Part shown: positions 35,040 through 48,323 of the stretch, piece after piece
Numbering within the stretch: the stretch's first letter is position 1
Layout of the letters: each line of letters begins with the position of its first letter
DNA from: Neurospora tetraspora
Lineage: Eukaryota > Ascomycota > Sordariomycetes > Sordariales > Sordariaceae
DNA: 64,000 bases
NCBI RefSeq assembly: GCF_033439725.1
Contig: NW_026944387.1
Coordinates: forward strand, 682,001-746,000
Direction of reading: 5' to 3'
Notes under the pieces: generated by a model
Database searches by the model: none
What the model was told of the DNA's origin: nothing
Seen by the model: only the letters and a program-made list of their open reading frames with translations
Translations under genes and position numbers: made by a program

Positions 35040-38000
35040 TTTCCTATTTATAAACAGATATTAAATTGTACTTTAATATTCTTATAATTATTATATGTTT
35101 TAATTCCGGTTATTTATCGATTATAGTAAACTGTACGTTTATTAAGAAGTTTTTACTTAATATTCGGTATTTATTAATCCTGCCGAGCGTTATAAAGGGA
35201 GTTAATTCGAAAATAGTTATTAATATTATTACCGAATTTAATTTTTATATAGAAGGAAAGGTAAACGGCGTTATAGTTAACGGTTATTTCTAAATATCCG
35301 TTTTAATTATCGAAGAATTTAGCCCGAATATACTCTTAAAAATCGATTTTCTTCGTTGCTATAGCGTAAAAATCGATTTTAATACTACTCTTTATTTTCT
35401 TTAATTCATTTTGAGTATAAAAATATAAAGAGAAGTCTTTTTTAAAAGAGAAGAAGTTGGAAAAGATACGTTAATTACCGAAGCATTCGTTAAAAGAGAT
35501 ACCGTTTTTATAGTTTATTAATTAAATATTTTCTAAGTACATTATAATGCCTAGTTTAATAATTAGTAATCCTACTAAGGTAAATGTCCTGTTTATAATT
35601 TTTACGCCCAATTCTATAGTTTATTAAATATTACGGTAGATAATAAAATATATAAAGTAATTCTTTATTTTAATTATTCTAATAATAACCTTTTTATTCC
35701 CGTAAGTACCCGAATCGGTATAATTATATATTCTTCGTTTAAAGTTAACGAAAAAATTATATTTTTCGACGTATTACATATAGCCTACTTAGTTGCTAAA
35801 ATCTAAGTTAGCTTCTTTCCTAAGTAATATGCTATATATATCGATAGGATTATTAAAGACGATAAGGAAATTACTATTTAAAAAGAAACTTTTAATATTC
35901 CGTTTTATAAATTAAATAAATTTAATAATATTAATTCTATCCTCTCCGAAGTAGGTATTAATATTTATGATATTAATTATAATTTTACTTAGTAATTAAA
36001 GAGCTTCCTAAATAAATATATTAATATTTTTAAAAATAGAAGAATCGTTCTAAGAAAAGAAGAAGATAAAATACGTATTAATTTCGTTGAGAGATAGTAG
36101 AATTAGTAGAGAATCGTTAAGGTTTACTTATTTAAAATTAAAGATTGCGAGTTTCTTAATAAGGAATATAATAAAATATATATTTAAAGTAAAATAAACG
36201 TTTATATTATAATTTATATTCATTACGTACTTTATATTTATTATATAGCGAAAGGTTAATAGCGTTAAGAAAAGTCGTATAATTATTAATTCACGGCTGT
36301 TAAATAATATTATTATTTTGGACGTTTACCCGCTACCCGACTAAAAGGATATAATTAATATTATAATTGGTAACAAATTTTTTTTAATTTTTAATACCGC
36401 TAGTTTTTTCTATTAATTATTAATTTTAATAAAATATTATAATAAGATAGTAGTAATTAATCTACGTAGTTTTAAGTAATTTAATATTGTATTTATAGGT
36501 TTTAAGAATTCGCCCGCCTTTATATAGCGGTTTATAAGTCGACTTTTATTTGATTATTGCTCCTTCGTTTGCGCTTATATTAATGATATTATTATTTTTA
36601 ATAATATTAAGGAAGAATATTTAAATATATTAGTATTATAATAGATTTCCTTAATAAATACCGTATTTATATTAGCGCTAATAAATCTTTTATAATTTAC
36701 TTTTCTATATAATTATTCGGTAATATTATCGACGGCGAAGGTTATAAGTATATCGAAGATTATATTATGGCCTTTTGAAAGCTTAAATTTGTTAATATTT
36801 TAGATGTTTTTAAAATTTATTTTAGGATAGTTGGTTAGTTAAAATAAAGAATGTTTTAGTTCGCTATTAAAAAAGAATTATTTAATGGTAAGAAAACCGA
36901 ATTGTTTAAGCGAGCGTACGAATTGAGGGATTTGTAATTAAGAGTAATAAAGTAGGCGAAAAAAGCTTATATATTGAAGGTTAAATTTATATTAATTAAG
37001 GAGGAGATTGAAGCATTTCGTAGTATATAGGAAAATTTATATAATTAAGTATATATATTTTATTATATTAAAAGCGAAGTTTTATTTATTAAGATTAACG
37101 CTAGTAGTATAATATACGGAATTTACATCTTCTAATTTAAATACTTATAGGATGGTTAATTTATCCTTAGTATAAGTAAAATTCTTTTAATTATGATCAA
37201 ATCGGTCTATTTCTTATTAAGATTAATAATTTTAGCCGAAAAGAAATACGGCTCTAGAGAAGTAGAAATTGTAGTTATTATTTAGGCCCTCTAGAAATTT
37301 AGGAAAATAATATAATTTAATAAATAGTGTATAACTATTATTACCAATTATGTTTCTACTACCGGTATTATTAAGTATATTTCTTTACCAATTATAGATT
37401 TGGTTAAAATTAACCCTAAATTTATTAACGCTATTAATTAGGCGTTATAATTTAATTTAAATATTTTTTATATTTTTAATCTCTTGAATATTATTCCCGA
37501 CGCCTTATTAAAGTTGCCTACTACCGAACTAATCAATAACGACGATATTCTTAACGAATTTACTAATATTTAATTCTATTTTAGCTATTTAGAAAGTTTT
37601 ACTCCCTTTTCTTTTTTATATATAAATATTTTTCTAAATATTCGGACTGTTTTACTAATTATCGCTCCTACTTTTCGGAAATAATTAATTGAAATATACT
37701 CTTCCGATTTTAAATACGGTAGAATTCTCTAATTAATTCAAAAGGCTAACGTTCTGAATTATATTTATATACGTTGCTCCAGTAAATGCCCTAATTTATT
37801 CGTTAATTTTTATTTATTCGAAAATAATCTTCTTTATTACGTTGATTATTAAGACGAGTAATGTTTTTGTATCCTTCGTTTATATATATAAAAAATGCTA
37901 GAATTAGTATACGATAAGAAGTATTATTTTAGTATTAATAAGATAATAGCCGATTTATTTTAATTTTATATATAATATAAAATATAGATAGTTCGGAAGT

Positions 38001-39200
38001 ATATTAAATATTACAAAGTATATTATTAAAATTAATACGATCGGTAACCAATTCCCGCCGAATTTTTATTTATTTGAATATTCCCGCGCCCGTTTTAAAT
38101 TATTATAAACTTTATTACCGATATATTAATTATCAAGTCTATTAATATTATATAATTTATATTTAATTTTAATAAGTTTAATATAATATATAATATTACT
38201 TATAAATTTAATAAGAAAGTACTATTATTAGTAGGTTATTTAATTTATAGCGCGTATAAATAAGTTAAAGTTTTATTCTAAATTTTGTATTATTGCGATT
38301 AGTGTTTACTAGTTACTATTATTAGTAATTATAATTCTAAATTCGTTTCCGGTATTTGGTATAGTATTTTCGAGGTTTTAATTATTAATTTACTTTTTTC
38401 TATGGTTTCTTACGCCCAAATTAATGGATAATTAGAATATATTAACTAAATGGTAGAAATAAAAATCCGTATATAGTACGCTATTAATACTCTTCTTTAG
38501 ATGTTAATATTAGTAGCCTTATAATATAATTCAATTAATATTATTTAATTTATAATTGGATTATCGCTTAACGAATTAAGATATAAATTTAAACTTCGGG
38601 TTGTATTTAATCTTTTCGTCCTGGATATAGAAGAGGCGTCGATTACGGAATTATTAGTTTTATTATATTAAAAGTATTAATTTAAGGTAGCCGAACCTAT
38701 TAATAGGGTTAGTATAGTTATTAAAGAATATTATAATATTAAATACTTTCTAATTATTTTAAAATTAAGGATGAAGTTTATTTACGATTAGGTAAAGGTT
38801 ATTATTTACCCGGAAATTTAAAAAAGAAATAGTTCATAAAATATATAGGCCTTTATAAAAGTTTTAAAAAAAGTTAACCTTTTAATTTATAAATTTAATT
38901 TACTTAGCGATTAGCCTACGTATTTAATTATTTCGGTAATTTATTTTTATAAGCCCGTTTAAAGTTTGGATCCCTTTAGTTGCGAAGTATTGCCTCCTAA
39001 ATTTATAAAGGTTAATGGTTAAGAGGAATAGGAAGTCGAAAATTTAGTAATTAGAAGTTAGGGTCCGTCGGATATTAAGTATCTTATTAAATAGATTAGA
39101 TATTAGGATAAGGATAATATATAGGAATTATATATTGAATTTATAAAGAATTCGAAGGAGAAGGTAAAGGAGTTCGATATAAAGTATTTATTAGAATTAT
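35040..39200 (+). pseudogene. RIP-degraded pol of element 1 (protease, RT, RNase H, integrase, chromodomain)
   Basis: Domains in order: a retropepsin-like protease region (35,066-35,420; VNCTFIKKFL, then the FLRCYSVKIDF block). Reverse transcriptase is at about 36,250-36,620, with VYPLPD, GNKFF, the FKNSPA block and the catalytic motif degraded as CAYINDIIIF. RNase H is near 37,100-37,500. Integrase is at about 37,880-38,600, with a degraded HHCC finger, the second core Asp region IISNYNSKFVSGIWYSIF, and YAQINGQLEYIN (from HAQTDGQSER-type sequence). A chromodomain remnant lies at about 39,010-39,150 (EVENLVI ... YLIK-stop-IRY, with TGG turned to TAG). The order RT-RH-IN-chromodomain defines a chromovirus. 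Not functional. Confidence 0.85.
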
Positions 39201-39781
39201 CGTTCTTAGGTATTTATAAGAAAATAGTTTAGTACGTTAATTATTAAAATAAGCGACCGTAAATTAAATTTAGTAGCAATATTAAAAGTTTTTTTAAGAA
39301 TACGGGGGAAAGGAAATAAATATTTTTTTATTAAATTTTCTTCGTTTTTATTTTCTTTAATTTTCGCTTTTAGTTTATTAAAATCTTCAAGATATTATTT
39401 AATTGAATTCCCGGTTATGATAATATTATTAATTAATATTGTTACTTTATTGTATATTATATTATTTCTATAGTTTTATCGCTCTCCTTTTTATTTTATT
39501 TTAATAGAATATTAATAGTATATAAAATTATTAAAGTTTAAGTAGGTACGGTCGTATAAAGTAAATAATTCTCCCGGTAGGTAATTAAGAGTATAATTTG
39601 AAATGGAGTTGAAAGGTTTTGGTACGTATATAATTTTTTATATAGTTTAAAATCATTTTTTCCTTTTAAAACTTCTTTTTTATTTTATTAATCTTATTAT
39701 AACTTACCTTATCCTTATAATCCCCCTTATTTATTAAATATATTCCTTCATTTATTATTTATTATATTACTTATTAATATA

Positions 39782-40201
39782 GATGATGTCGAAATATTTT
39801 CAATGCTTCCTAATAATAAGTTTATAAACGGTTTCGACGATTAGATTAATAATAATAGCGACCTTAATAGTAGCTTTCGTACCCTATTGTAAGATTGCTT
39901 ATTAGTTCCGCTTATTTTAAAATTAGATTAACGTTTCCCGGCGCTAGTAATTATAGTAAGGTACTTTAATCGCTATATTATAGTTAGCTACGCTTATAAA
40001 TTTACTAATCTTAGTACTAATAATTTATATATTATAGTTTTTAATTTTATTACTAATTCTATTACTAATATAAATATTAAATATTTACGTAATTTCTTTT
40101 AGTATATTCGCCTTTAATATATTATTAATTATTTTGTTAATTTATGTAACTTTACCAGCCCTTATAACTTATCCGACTATTACCCTAATATTAAATGTTA
40201 C
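39782..40201 (+). pseudogene. Extra ORF (ORF3) of element 1, 5' part, cut by the nested element
   Basis: Downstream of the chromodomain an amino-acid-rich frame resumes: VEIFSMLPNNKFINGFDD, then FRTLL, CLLVPLILKLD, RFPALVIIVRYFNRYI, YAYKFTNLS and NFTSPYNLSDYYPN. Only a few TAG/TAA codons at former Trp/Gln positions interrupt it. It stops at the nested LTR (40,202). Most chromoviruses have nothing of this size after the integrase. No family recognised; not obviously an envelope protein. Confidence 0.5.
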
Positions 40202-40447
40202 TATCACGGGGCGAGGGCACCGTTAGGTATGAGGTATAATCTTTATTATTATACAAAGGAAGTAAGAAAGGTGTGCGCAGCCAGGGCAGATATAGGGCAC
40301 GGGTGAAATCCACCTAACTAGGTAGATCTACCCCATAACCGCTACCAAGGCTAAGCCTAATACTATAGCAATAGCTATAACTAAGCCGCAATATAATATT
40401 AGCCAATAGTACGATTAGTATAGGGCATATAATTTAGCCCTATAATA
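40202..40447 (-). repeat. 3' LTR of nested element 2
   Basis: 246 bases. It keeps more G and C than its partner (for example GTGTGCGCAGCCAGGGCAG near 40,271 against the A/T-changed version in the other LTR). Confidence 0.9.
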
Positions 40448-41199
40448 TTACTCTTTCTTAAAAGAAGTCCCCGTTTATAAAATCGCTAAATATATAGTTT
40501 TACTCTTTAAAACCCTTTGAATCCTCTAAAGTAGGCCTTCCCAATTACCTCGTAGACGTACCTAATCAAATTCCGATAAAATCCTTTAATACGTATATTA
40601 AGACAGGAAGTTACTTAATATTAGAATACTTATTTAAGGGTAGAATACTAGCCAAAACATTATTAAATATAACTTTCCTACCGAAATATTTATTATTATA
40701 CTAAATAATCCCAAATAACGCTCCAATCGTCTTTATAATTGCTACTTCTCCCCTCTATTATCGCCAACCCCCGTAGGGGGTACTATAAGGGCCCTATAAT
40801 ATAATAGCATACAAAGACGCCTAAAGCGCTACTATTAGTATAAATATAAACATTATATATTCGAATTATTTTATATTCTTTTTTTCCCCTCTTTTACCCT
40901 ATATTCGTAAATATAACTATAATTGCTTAATCCCGTTTACGCTAACCTCTTACAAATATTATACAATTTTATCTAAATTGGGGAGATTGATTTAAACACG
41001 CCTACCTATAAAAGTTTTATAATATAATAAAATTAAAAGATTAAATTATAATTAAAACGGGCTATCATTTAAAGTAAGTTTAGGAGATTTATTTTTTAAA
41101 GATTTAAGGTAGGGCGTATTTTATAAATCTTAAATTCTTTTTTATTAAAATTTTATTAAAATTTTACTTTTTATTTAATTTAATATCACGACGAACCGG

Positions 41200-44100
41200 T
41201 AATACTCTTAGCTTTAGCGTCTTCAAGGAGTTATTTTAAACTTAAATTAATTTTTTCTTTAATCGTCCCCTTCTCTTTTTAATTTAAATTAGTAATAGTA
41301 ATATATTAAAATTAATATTATGAAACTTTTAAATAGCGTCGTCATAACCTTCTAAATGTTTATTTAATTATTAATTAGGTTTATCAATATTTTTGCTATT
41401 TAATATAATACTACTAGTAATTATCATTTACCTTACTATATCCTATAATATTTTCAAATTCCTATTGCTACTATTTATTATTATTATTATATTTATTAAT
41501 TCTAATTATTACCCAGCCTTTATTTATACGAATATCCTCCTCAATATCGTATTATCCCAGCAATTCAACCGTTTCCTAAAATTTAACTATAAATATATAG
41601 AATATTAAATTAACCTTTATATTCTTAAAGAATTTAAATTTTACGCGGTAGGAATTTAATTCGATAATTAAGAATAATCCTTCCTATTTAAGGACTAGCT
41701 TTACTTGCGGCCTTCCCATAGCTAAATTCTAAATATTCAATAGAACCCTATCTCTAATATAATATTTCGGAGCAGCGCTACAATATTTATTTATATTTAC
41801 TTCGTACCAGTCTTATATTTACCTCAATAGGGCGACTACACTATCTAAAATAACTTAAAACCGGTTAATTACTTTTAAAATTTTAAAAAATTCCTTCTTT
41901 TATACCTCAATTAAATTAGGAGGGTACGGCTTAATTACTTTAATACCTATTAGGGAATCAAACCCGTAATTAATATAAAACGGGTTAATATTTATAATCT
42001 TTAATATTATATTATTATAAATAAATTTAATTAGGGGCAATTAATTTACTTAATTTTTTAGGCTCAATCAATATAAAAACGAAAATATTATTCTATTTCG
42101 GCGTTAATCCTTTCTATTTAACTATTAATTTATAAATAAAAAGCTAACGAAAAGTTTATTATAATACCTAGCCGTTTATATAAGGTTCTTTAAGGTACTA
42201 AAATAAATTACAAGCTTCTATCCGAAATAATATTATTTAGAAGGCTATAAATACTATAAATCTTTTTGATAAATTGTTTAACGAATTCCTCCGTCTCTAA
42301 GGTTTTTATAGGTATATAATATTGTATTTTAATAAAGTAGTTAATAACGATTACTATATATTTATAAATCCTACCCCGGCGTATATATAGTATTATAAGG
42401 GTAATATAATCGATTAAAATTTTGAACTACAATTTAAATAATATAAGAAAAGGCTTTAAAAAACCAGCGGGTAAATACCTTAAAGACTTTATTTTTACGT
42501 AAATTAAACATACCTTATAAAATTCTTTAATTAACTAATATATTTCTAATTAATAATAGAATCGGTTAAAGGTTTTATACGTCCTTTTACAGCCGGGATA
42601 AGCTCTTAGCTTAATTATATATATTTTATAAATAAATTGTAACTAAATATTTTTATTATCCGGATTAATAAATACCCCTTTTTTTATATCCTTCTTTTAA
42701 TATACGTAGCCCTATTTAATGAAATATTTTATAAAAGCAATTTTAAATTTCTTTTTAACCTTTAAAGTTTAATTCCTCTATCCCTCCTTTTATAAATAAG
42801 AGATTATTTTTTATATTAAGTTAGATTTAGCGTAATTACTATCAATTAAATCGTTTATAGACTTCAAAATACTAGATTCGTAGAAATTAAAGTCCTAGAA
42901 ATCTAATTCTTAATTATATAAATTTATAATATAGCTTATATAGTATACTTTTTCTATTATTCCTAAATATAAATAAAAAACGTCTATCGGCTTATCGTTT
43001 TCCCCTTCGAAAAAGGTTAGATTAAAACGATTTAAATCGATTAATAGTTTTTTCCTTACTAGTAAACGTTCGTAATCCGAATTTTGTAGCTTATTTTCCA
43101 GCTTCCAATTTAGGGCGTTAGGCCTCACATTGTCCGATTCTTATCAATATATAATCCAGAAATTAAATCGGTTGAAAAATTCTAACTACTTTATATATTA
43201 AAGGGTAAATTACTTTATAATTACAAACGTTTTAAAATTTTTATAATCTATAATAATTTCTACCTCCTTTTAGGCCCCCTCGAATTTAAAGGACTACTCC
43301 TCCAAAACTTTTACAATCGTTAGCAATTCCTTATTATAAATATCGTAATTACATTCTATTATAATATACTTTATTAAAAAATATACTACCAGGTAGAAAA
43401 TTCTATTGTCTTCCTATTAAAAAAAACATTCCCCCTAATACCTAATTTAATATATTTATTTTAATTATTGTTTTTTTACCCTAATTATAAATTTTCAAGA
43501 TTAATACTATTATAAAAGCGGTTTTAAAATCGTCGAATACTTTTTAATACTCAATATTCTAATACTAATCTACCGTCTTTTTAATAAATTTATACAAAGG
43601 TTTAACTATATTCGAAAAATTCTTAATAAATTAATAATAGAAATTGATAAAGCCTAGGAAAAATTATAATCCCTTCTTTAATTTTAGAGCCTCCTATATA
43701 GTTATTACTTTAATTTTATTTATCTTTATTTCGATACCGCCTAATATAATAATTAGGCCTAAATATTTCGTCTTCGTAATATAAAACTCGCACTTATCGA
43801 TATTAAACTATAACCTTAACTTTTCGAACCGCTCTAGAATATCCAATACATATTTAATATAATCTTCCTTATTATTTAAATAGATTAAAGTATCGTCGAA
43901 ATAAATGGTAGCGAATTTATTTAGGGCATTATAAAGAATATTATTAATAAAATTCTAAAAAGTCGCCGGCGTACCCTATATGCTGAAAAGATAAATTAAA
44001 AATTTATATAGCCCGAACTGTATTATAAACGCTATTAATTATTTGTAGCCCTTATAAATTCGTATACAATTAAAAATTACGATAATATCGAACTTAATAG

Positions 44101-47100
44101 AAATTTTAACGTTATAAATAGTATTTAATATTTTTTTAATTAAGAGAAAAAGGTATTGTATTTTAAGAATTATATTATTAATGCCCTTATAATTTATATA
44201 AATACGGATGCCGCCGCCTGGCTTTTTAATTAATAAAATTAAAAAAGCCGCCAATAATTCTAATAACCTAATAAATCTTTATTTAATATTTTTATCCAAC
44301 TATCTTTTAATAACCCCTAATTCTAGGGGAAAAAATAATTATAACCGAATATTAAATAATTCGATTCCTAGAATAAATTCGATTTTATAATTGTAAGACT
44401 TATATTAAAGTATAATTTTGACGTCGTCAGGATTGGCTACCTTTTAATACTTATATTAATATATTAATATTTTTACTTTAATTTATTCCTTAATAATTAA
44501 AAGTCTATCCGCTTTCTTATAAAACGTTTTAATGTCTTCCTTTATAATCTTTAATATTGTTTCGCCTACCTTTCCCTTTCAAAATCTTAAAAAGTAGTTT
44601 ATAAAGCTATCTCTATATTTAATTCTATTACTTATATAAATATCCTTATATATTTAATTTATAACTTCTAATTTTCCCGATTCTTTTTTACCCTTATTTT
44701 TTAATTTCGTTTCTATTTATTTAATTACTTCTTCGATTTTAGCCTTACTTATAATGATTATTTCTAATTGTTCTATATAGACTACGAAATTAAAATTTAT
44801 AGCGTTAAGTTCTATAATATTATTTATATTAATAGGGATACCGTTCATATTAATAAACTTTATAAATAGGGGTATTAAAAACCTCCTTACCGGAACGACG
44901 ATAAGTTTATATTATTTATTAATTATTCTATAGGGTATTAATTTTAATTTTAAGCTCGGTTATTTAGGATAAGTTTGGGTCGGGAAGTAATATTATTACT
45001 TAGTTTCCTTCTAATAAATTAATAGGCCAAAACTATTTAGGGTTTATACCCGCCCTCTTTGCAATTTTTTCTTATAATTAAATTCTTCTATATTAAATTG
45101 TACGTCTAGTTTAAGATAGAATTAGAAATTCCCGAGAATACTCCAAATTTAATACTAACGAATAAATTGGTTTTAAGTTTAATATTAGTAAGCGAACTAA
45201 TTTTAATTCTAATTCTAATAATACTTTAGCTTCGGGTTTTAGTACCGCTAATATATTTTTGAAACTTAATTCATTATTTAGAAAAGGTAGCGCCGCTGTT
45301 AATGCTAATTTTATTTCTCCTTCTATTTCCTCTTTAATAATCTTTATAGTATCCCTATATAAAATTTTAAATACCCGTATTTAGAAATTAAGTATATCCT
45401 TAGGTAGATATTTGCCCTAATATTTTTTATTAAATTTAAATTCTCTTATTTCCTAATTTATTGAAGGATTATATTATTATAATTAAAGGAGCCCTAAAAT
45501 AACCGGGTGTTTTAGTAATAGTATAAATATTAATATATTAATATCTTCGCTATAAACCTTAATTTTTATAATTAATTGTATATAATTAGTAATATAAGTA
45601 TTAATATTGCTGTCCGCTAACTTTAATAGCTATAGCCGTTCTAATTTATAAATTAATAAATTGTTTTATTTAATAAAATTTATATTAATAAAAGTTTTAC
45701 TTATATAACCGCTGTTAATTAATACTAACTAATATATTTTATACTTACTATAATAAAAGTAATTAGAAAGAAGGATAGATTTCTTTAATATGATTAAATT
45801 AATTAATAAAAATTCCTCTTAATTCAATTCTTTACGCTTTAGTAAATATCTTTCCAATTCCTTCTCCCTTTTCTTCTTTAATGGTAGCCTCTATTAGTAA
45901 CTTACAACGGAGGCGCCGTATTTCCCGTACCGGCATCGTTTTTATTATTATTAATTTCGGTAGCGGCTTTATTACTGCTACTGTCGACCGTATTAATATT
46001 ATCGCTGCCGTTGCTATAACTGCTTTAGCTGGGCTTTTTATTATTATTATCGGACTTTTTATTATTATTAGGATAGTAAATTTTAGTACCTGCAATAAGT
46101 CTTTTACTATTACCTAAATTTACGAATTATTAATAAGTTTTCTATTCATAGCTTTTCTTACCGCATTTTTCGCACTCGCTATTATTCTAATAATGCTTCT
46201 AAAGATTAGAAAATATAATATAATATATAATAATTTCGAATTAATTTAAATTTATAGTATCGCCGCCCTATAAAATAGTTTTAATAGATCCGCCGCTATT
46301 ACTTCTATTATTAGAACCGCCGTTACTAAAATTAAAGTTAGAATTACTGCGGTTATTAAAAAGGTTAGAGAATTTCTTCTCGAAAGCGGCCTCTTTATAA
46401 TTGTACGCGAAATTATATAGGAATAAAACCTAGCCCTAAAAATTATTGCTAGTTAGGAAGTTAGTTTAGTAATTAATTAATTTCTCAAATTAATTATTAA
46501 TTTTCTTCCTAAATAAATTTTTTTTATCAAATTATTTATATTATTATAATTAGTATAGAGGATAAACTTATCTTCGAAATTTTAGAAGTTAAACTTCTAT
46601 TAAAGCTATTAGAAAGTATACTTAGTATTTAACTTTATATTTATAGTATTATAATAAATATTAAAGTAGATAATTAAATCTTCGCTTATTTTTTAGAATT
46701 ATATCGAAGTGTCCCTACTTTTTATAATAAATTCTATACCCTTTTTAATGTTAATTATAAACGTTTTACTTAAATAGGCATAAATATAAAGGAATTTAGT
46801 ATATTCTATAAGGAATACTTATTTATTTATATTCTAATATAAATAGATTTTCGTATGATAAGTCGAATAAATATTATTATAATTACGGGGTATTTTACTA
46901 GAAGCGTCGAAAATTTTAAGGTTAGGTACTATATAATAGTAATTATTACTATCGTAGTTTATAGTTGAAATTGGAATTAGAGGCTTAAGAGGGGGGCCGC
47001 TAGGACTTCTACTACTGCTATTAAGACTTCCGCCGCTACTACTGTTAAGACTTCCTTTATAATTATTACTGTTATTAAGGTTAAAACTAATGGGAACGCT

Positions 47101-47160
47101 AATACTATTATTATTAACTATATTGAATATTTCCTTATTGTAGTTTACGTACAATTATTC
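41200..47160 (-). pseudogene. RIP-degraded gag-pol of nested element 2
   Basis: Reading leftward: a gag frame at 47,154-46,834 (Ser/Asn-rich, then FDASSKIPRNYNN). A CCHC-like knuckle remnant (KCGKKSYE) lies near 46,170. The reverse transcriptase is at 44,254-43,860, with LIKKPGGGIRIYINYKGIN and the active site YFDDTLIY. The RNase H junction (KCEFYITKTKYLGLII, FLGFINFYY) lies near 43,800-43,630. Integrase zinc-finger and core-start text (GCKRTYKTFNR, VCLIYVK, YITLIILYIRRGRIYKYIVIVINYF) lies at about 42,600-42,330. Stops at former Trp and Gln codons throughout. It is related to element 3 but not the same family, as the RT texts differ at many positions. Confidence 0.8.
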
Positions 47161-48077
47161 TCTATCCTTATATTTATTAAACTATTTCCTAGTTTCCGAC
47201 TTTTATTAAATAACTTCGTTCTAAAAGTTCCTTTAAGACTACTTATTAATATAATCCTCCGCTTCTTTATATAAGATTTTGTAATAGTAATATTTTTTAA
47301 AAATACGAAAGGCTTCAGCAATAGTATTAATTATACGGATAAAGGCTAGTAATTAAGTAATATAGTTAGTATATTAGCGAAATATAATTAGGTATAAAGC
47401 GATAGGGTTATTAATTAGTAATATATTGTATAAAAAGGATTAAATATAACAATATATAATATCGTTACTGTATATACGTAAGGCTATTAGGGCTATTTTA
47501 TTATTGGTAACTATTTTGCTACTATCGGCCGGGGAGGGAGGAGATCGTTTAATTCTTAGGAAATAAAATTAAAACTATAGAATTTATAACTTTAATAATA
47601 ATAATTAGGGGGATAAAAAATTTTAATTTTATAAGAATTTATTTCCTAGGGAGTAGGGTAATTATTATTTATATTAAGAATTAAAATTTAATTAATAAAA
47701 ATAAAGGTAATTTCGCTTATGAAATTAAAAAAAGTAATTAATAACTCTAAATTTAATATTGGTATCGTTATTATAATAATTAATAATTAATAACTTAATA
47801 TCGTTATTATCTTCGGAGTAAATAAAATAAATATATTTAAAATTAGGGGCGTCGTTTAACGCTTAATTACTATAATTATAATAGTTGTAAAATCCGTTTA
47901 TAATTAAAAATATTAAACGGATAAGTATTGTTGCTAAATTAATTCTCCGTTCTACGAATGGCGAGAACGTTGAGAACGATCCGAATATTTAATTACTAAT
48001 AAATTGCTAAGAAAAATATTCGTTACGATATTTATAGTAAATAAGCGTACGTAGCGCAATATATAGGTATAATAAAT

Positions 48078-48323
48078 TATTACGGGGCGAGGGTACCGTT
48101 AGGTATAAGGTATAATCTTTATTATTGTACAAGGGAAGTAAAAAAAGTATACGCAATTATGGTAAATATAGGGTACGGGTAAAATCTACCTAATTGGGTA
48201 GATCTACCTTATAACCGTTACTAAGGCTGAGCCTAGTATTATAGTAATGGCTATAGCTGAGCCGTAGTGTAGCATTGGCTAATAGTACGATTGGTATAGG
48301 GCATATGATCTAGCCCTATAATA
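48078..48323 (-). repeat. 5' LTR of nested element 2
   Basis: 246 bases, the same boundaries as the partner LTR but with more C-to-T and G-to-A changes. Confidence 0.9.

Larger units (their letters stand above)
40202..48323 (-). mobile_element. Nested Ty3/gypsy LTR retrotransposon (element 2), antisense to its host element
   Basis: Two LTRs of exactly 246 bases (40,202-40,447 and 48,078-48,323) enclose gag-pol remnants on the minus strand. On the minus strand each LTR begins TATTATAGGGC and ends CCGT(G/A)ATA, that is TG...CA after RIP. Flanks GTTAC and TTTAT agree at four of five positions if one C-to-T change is allowed, so the target duplication is only suggestive. It splits ORF3 of element 1 and is therefore younger than that element. 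Confidence 0.9.
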
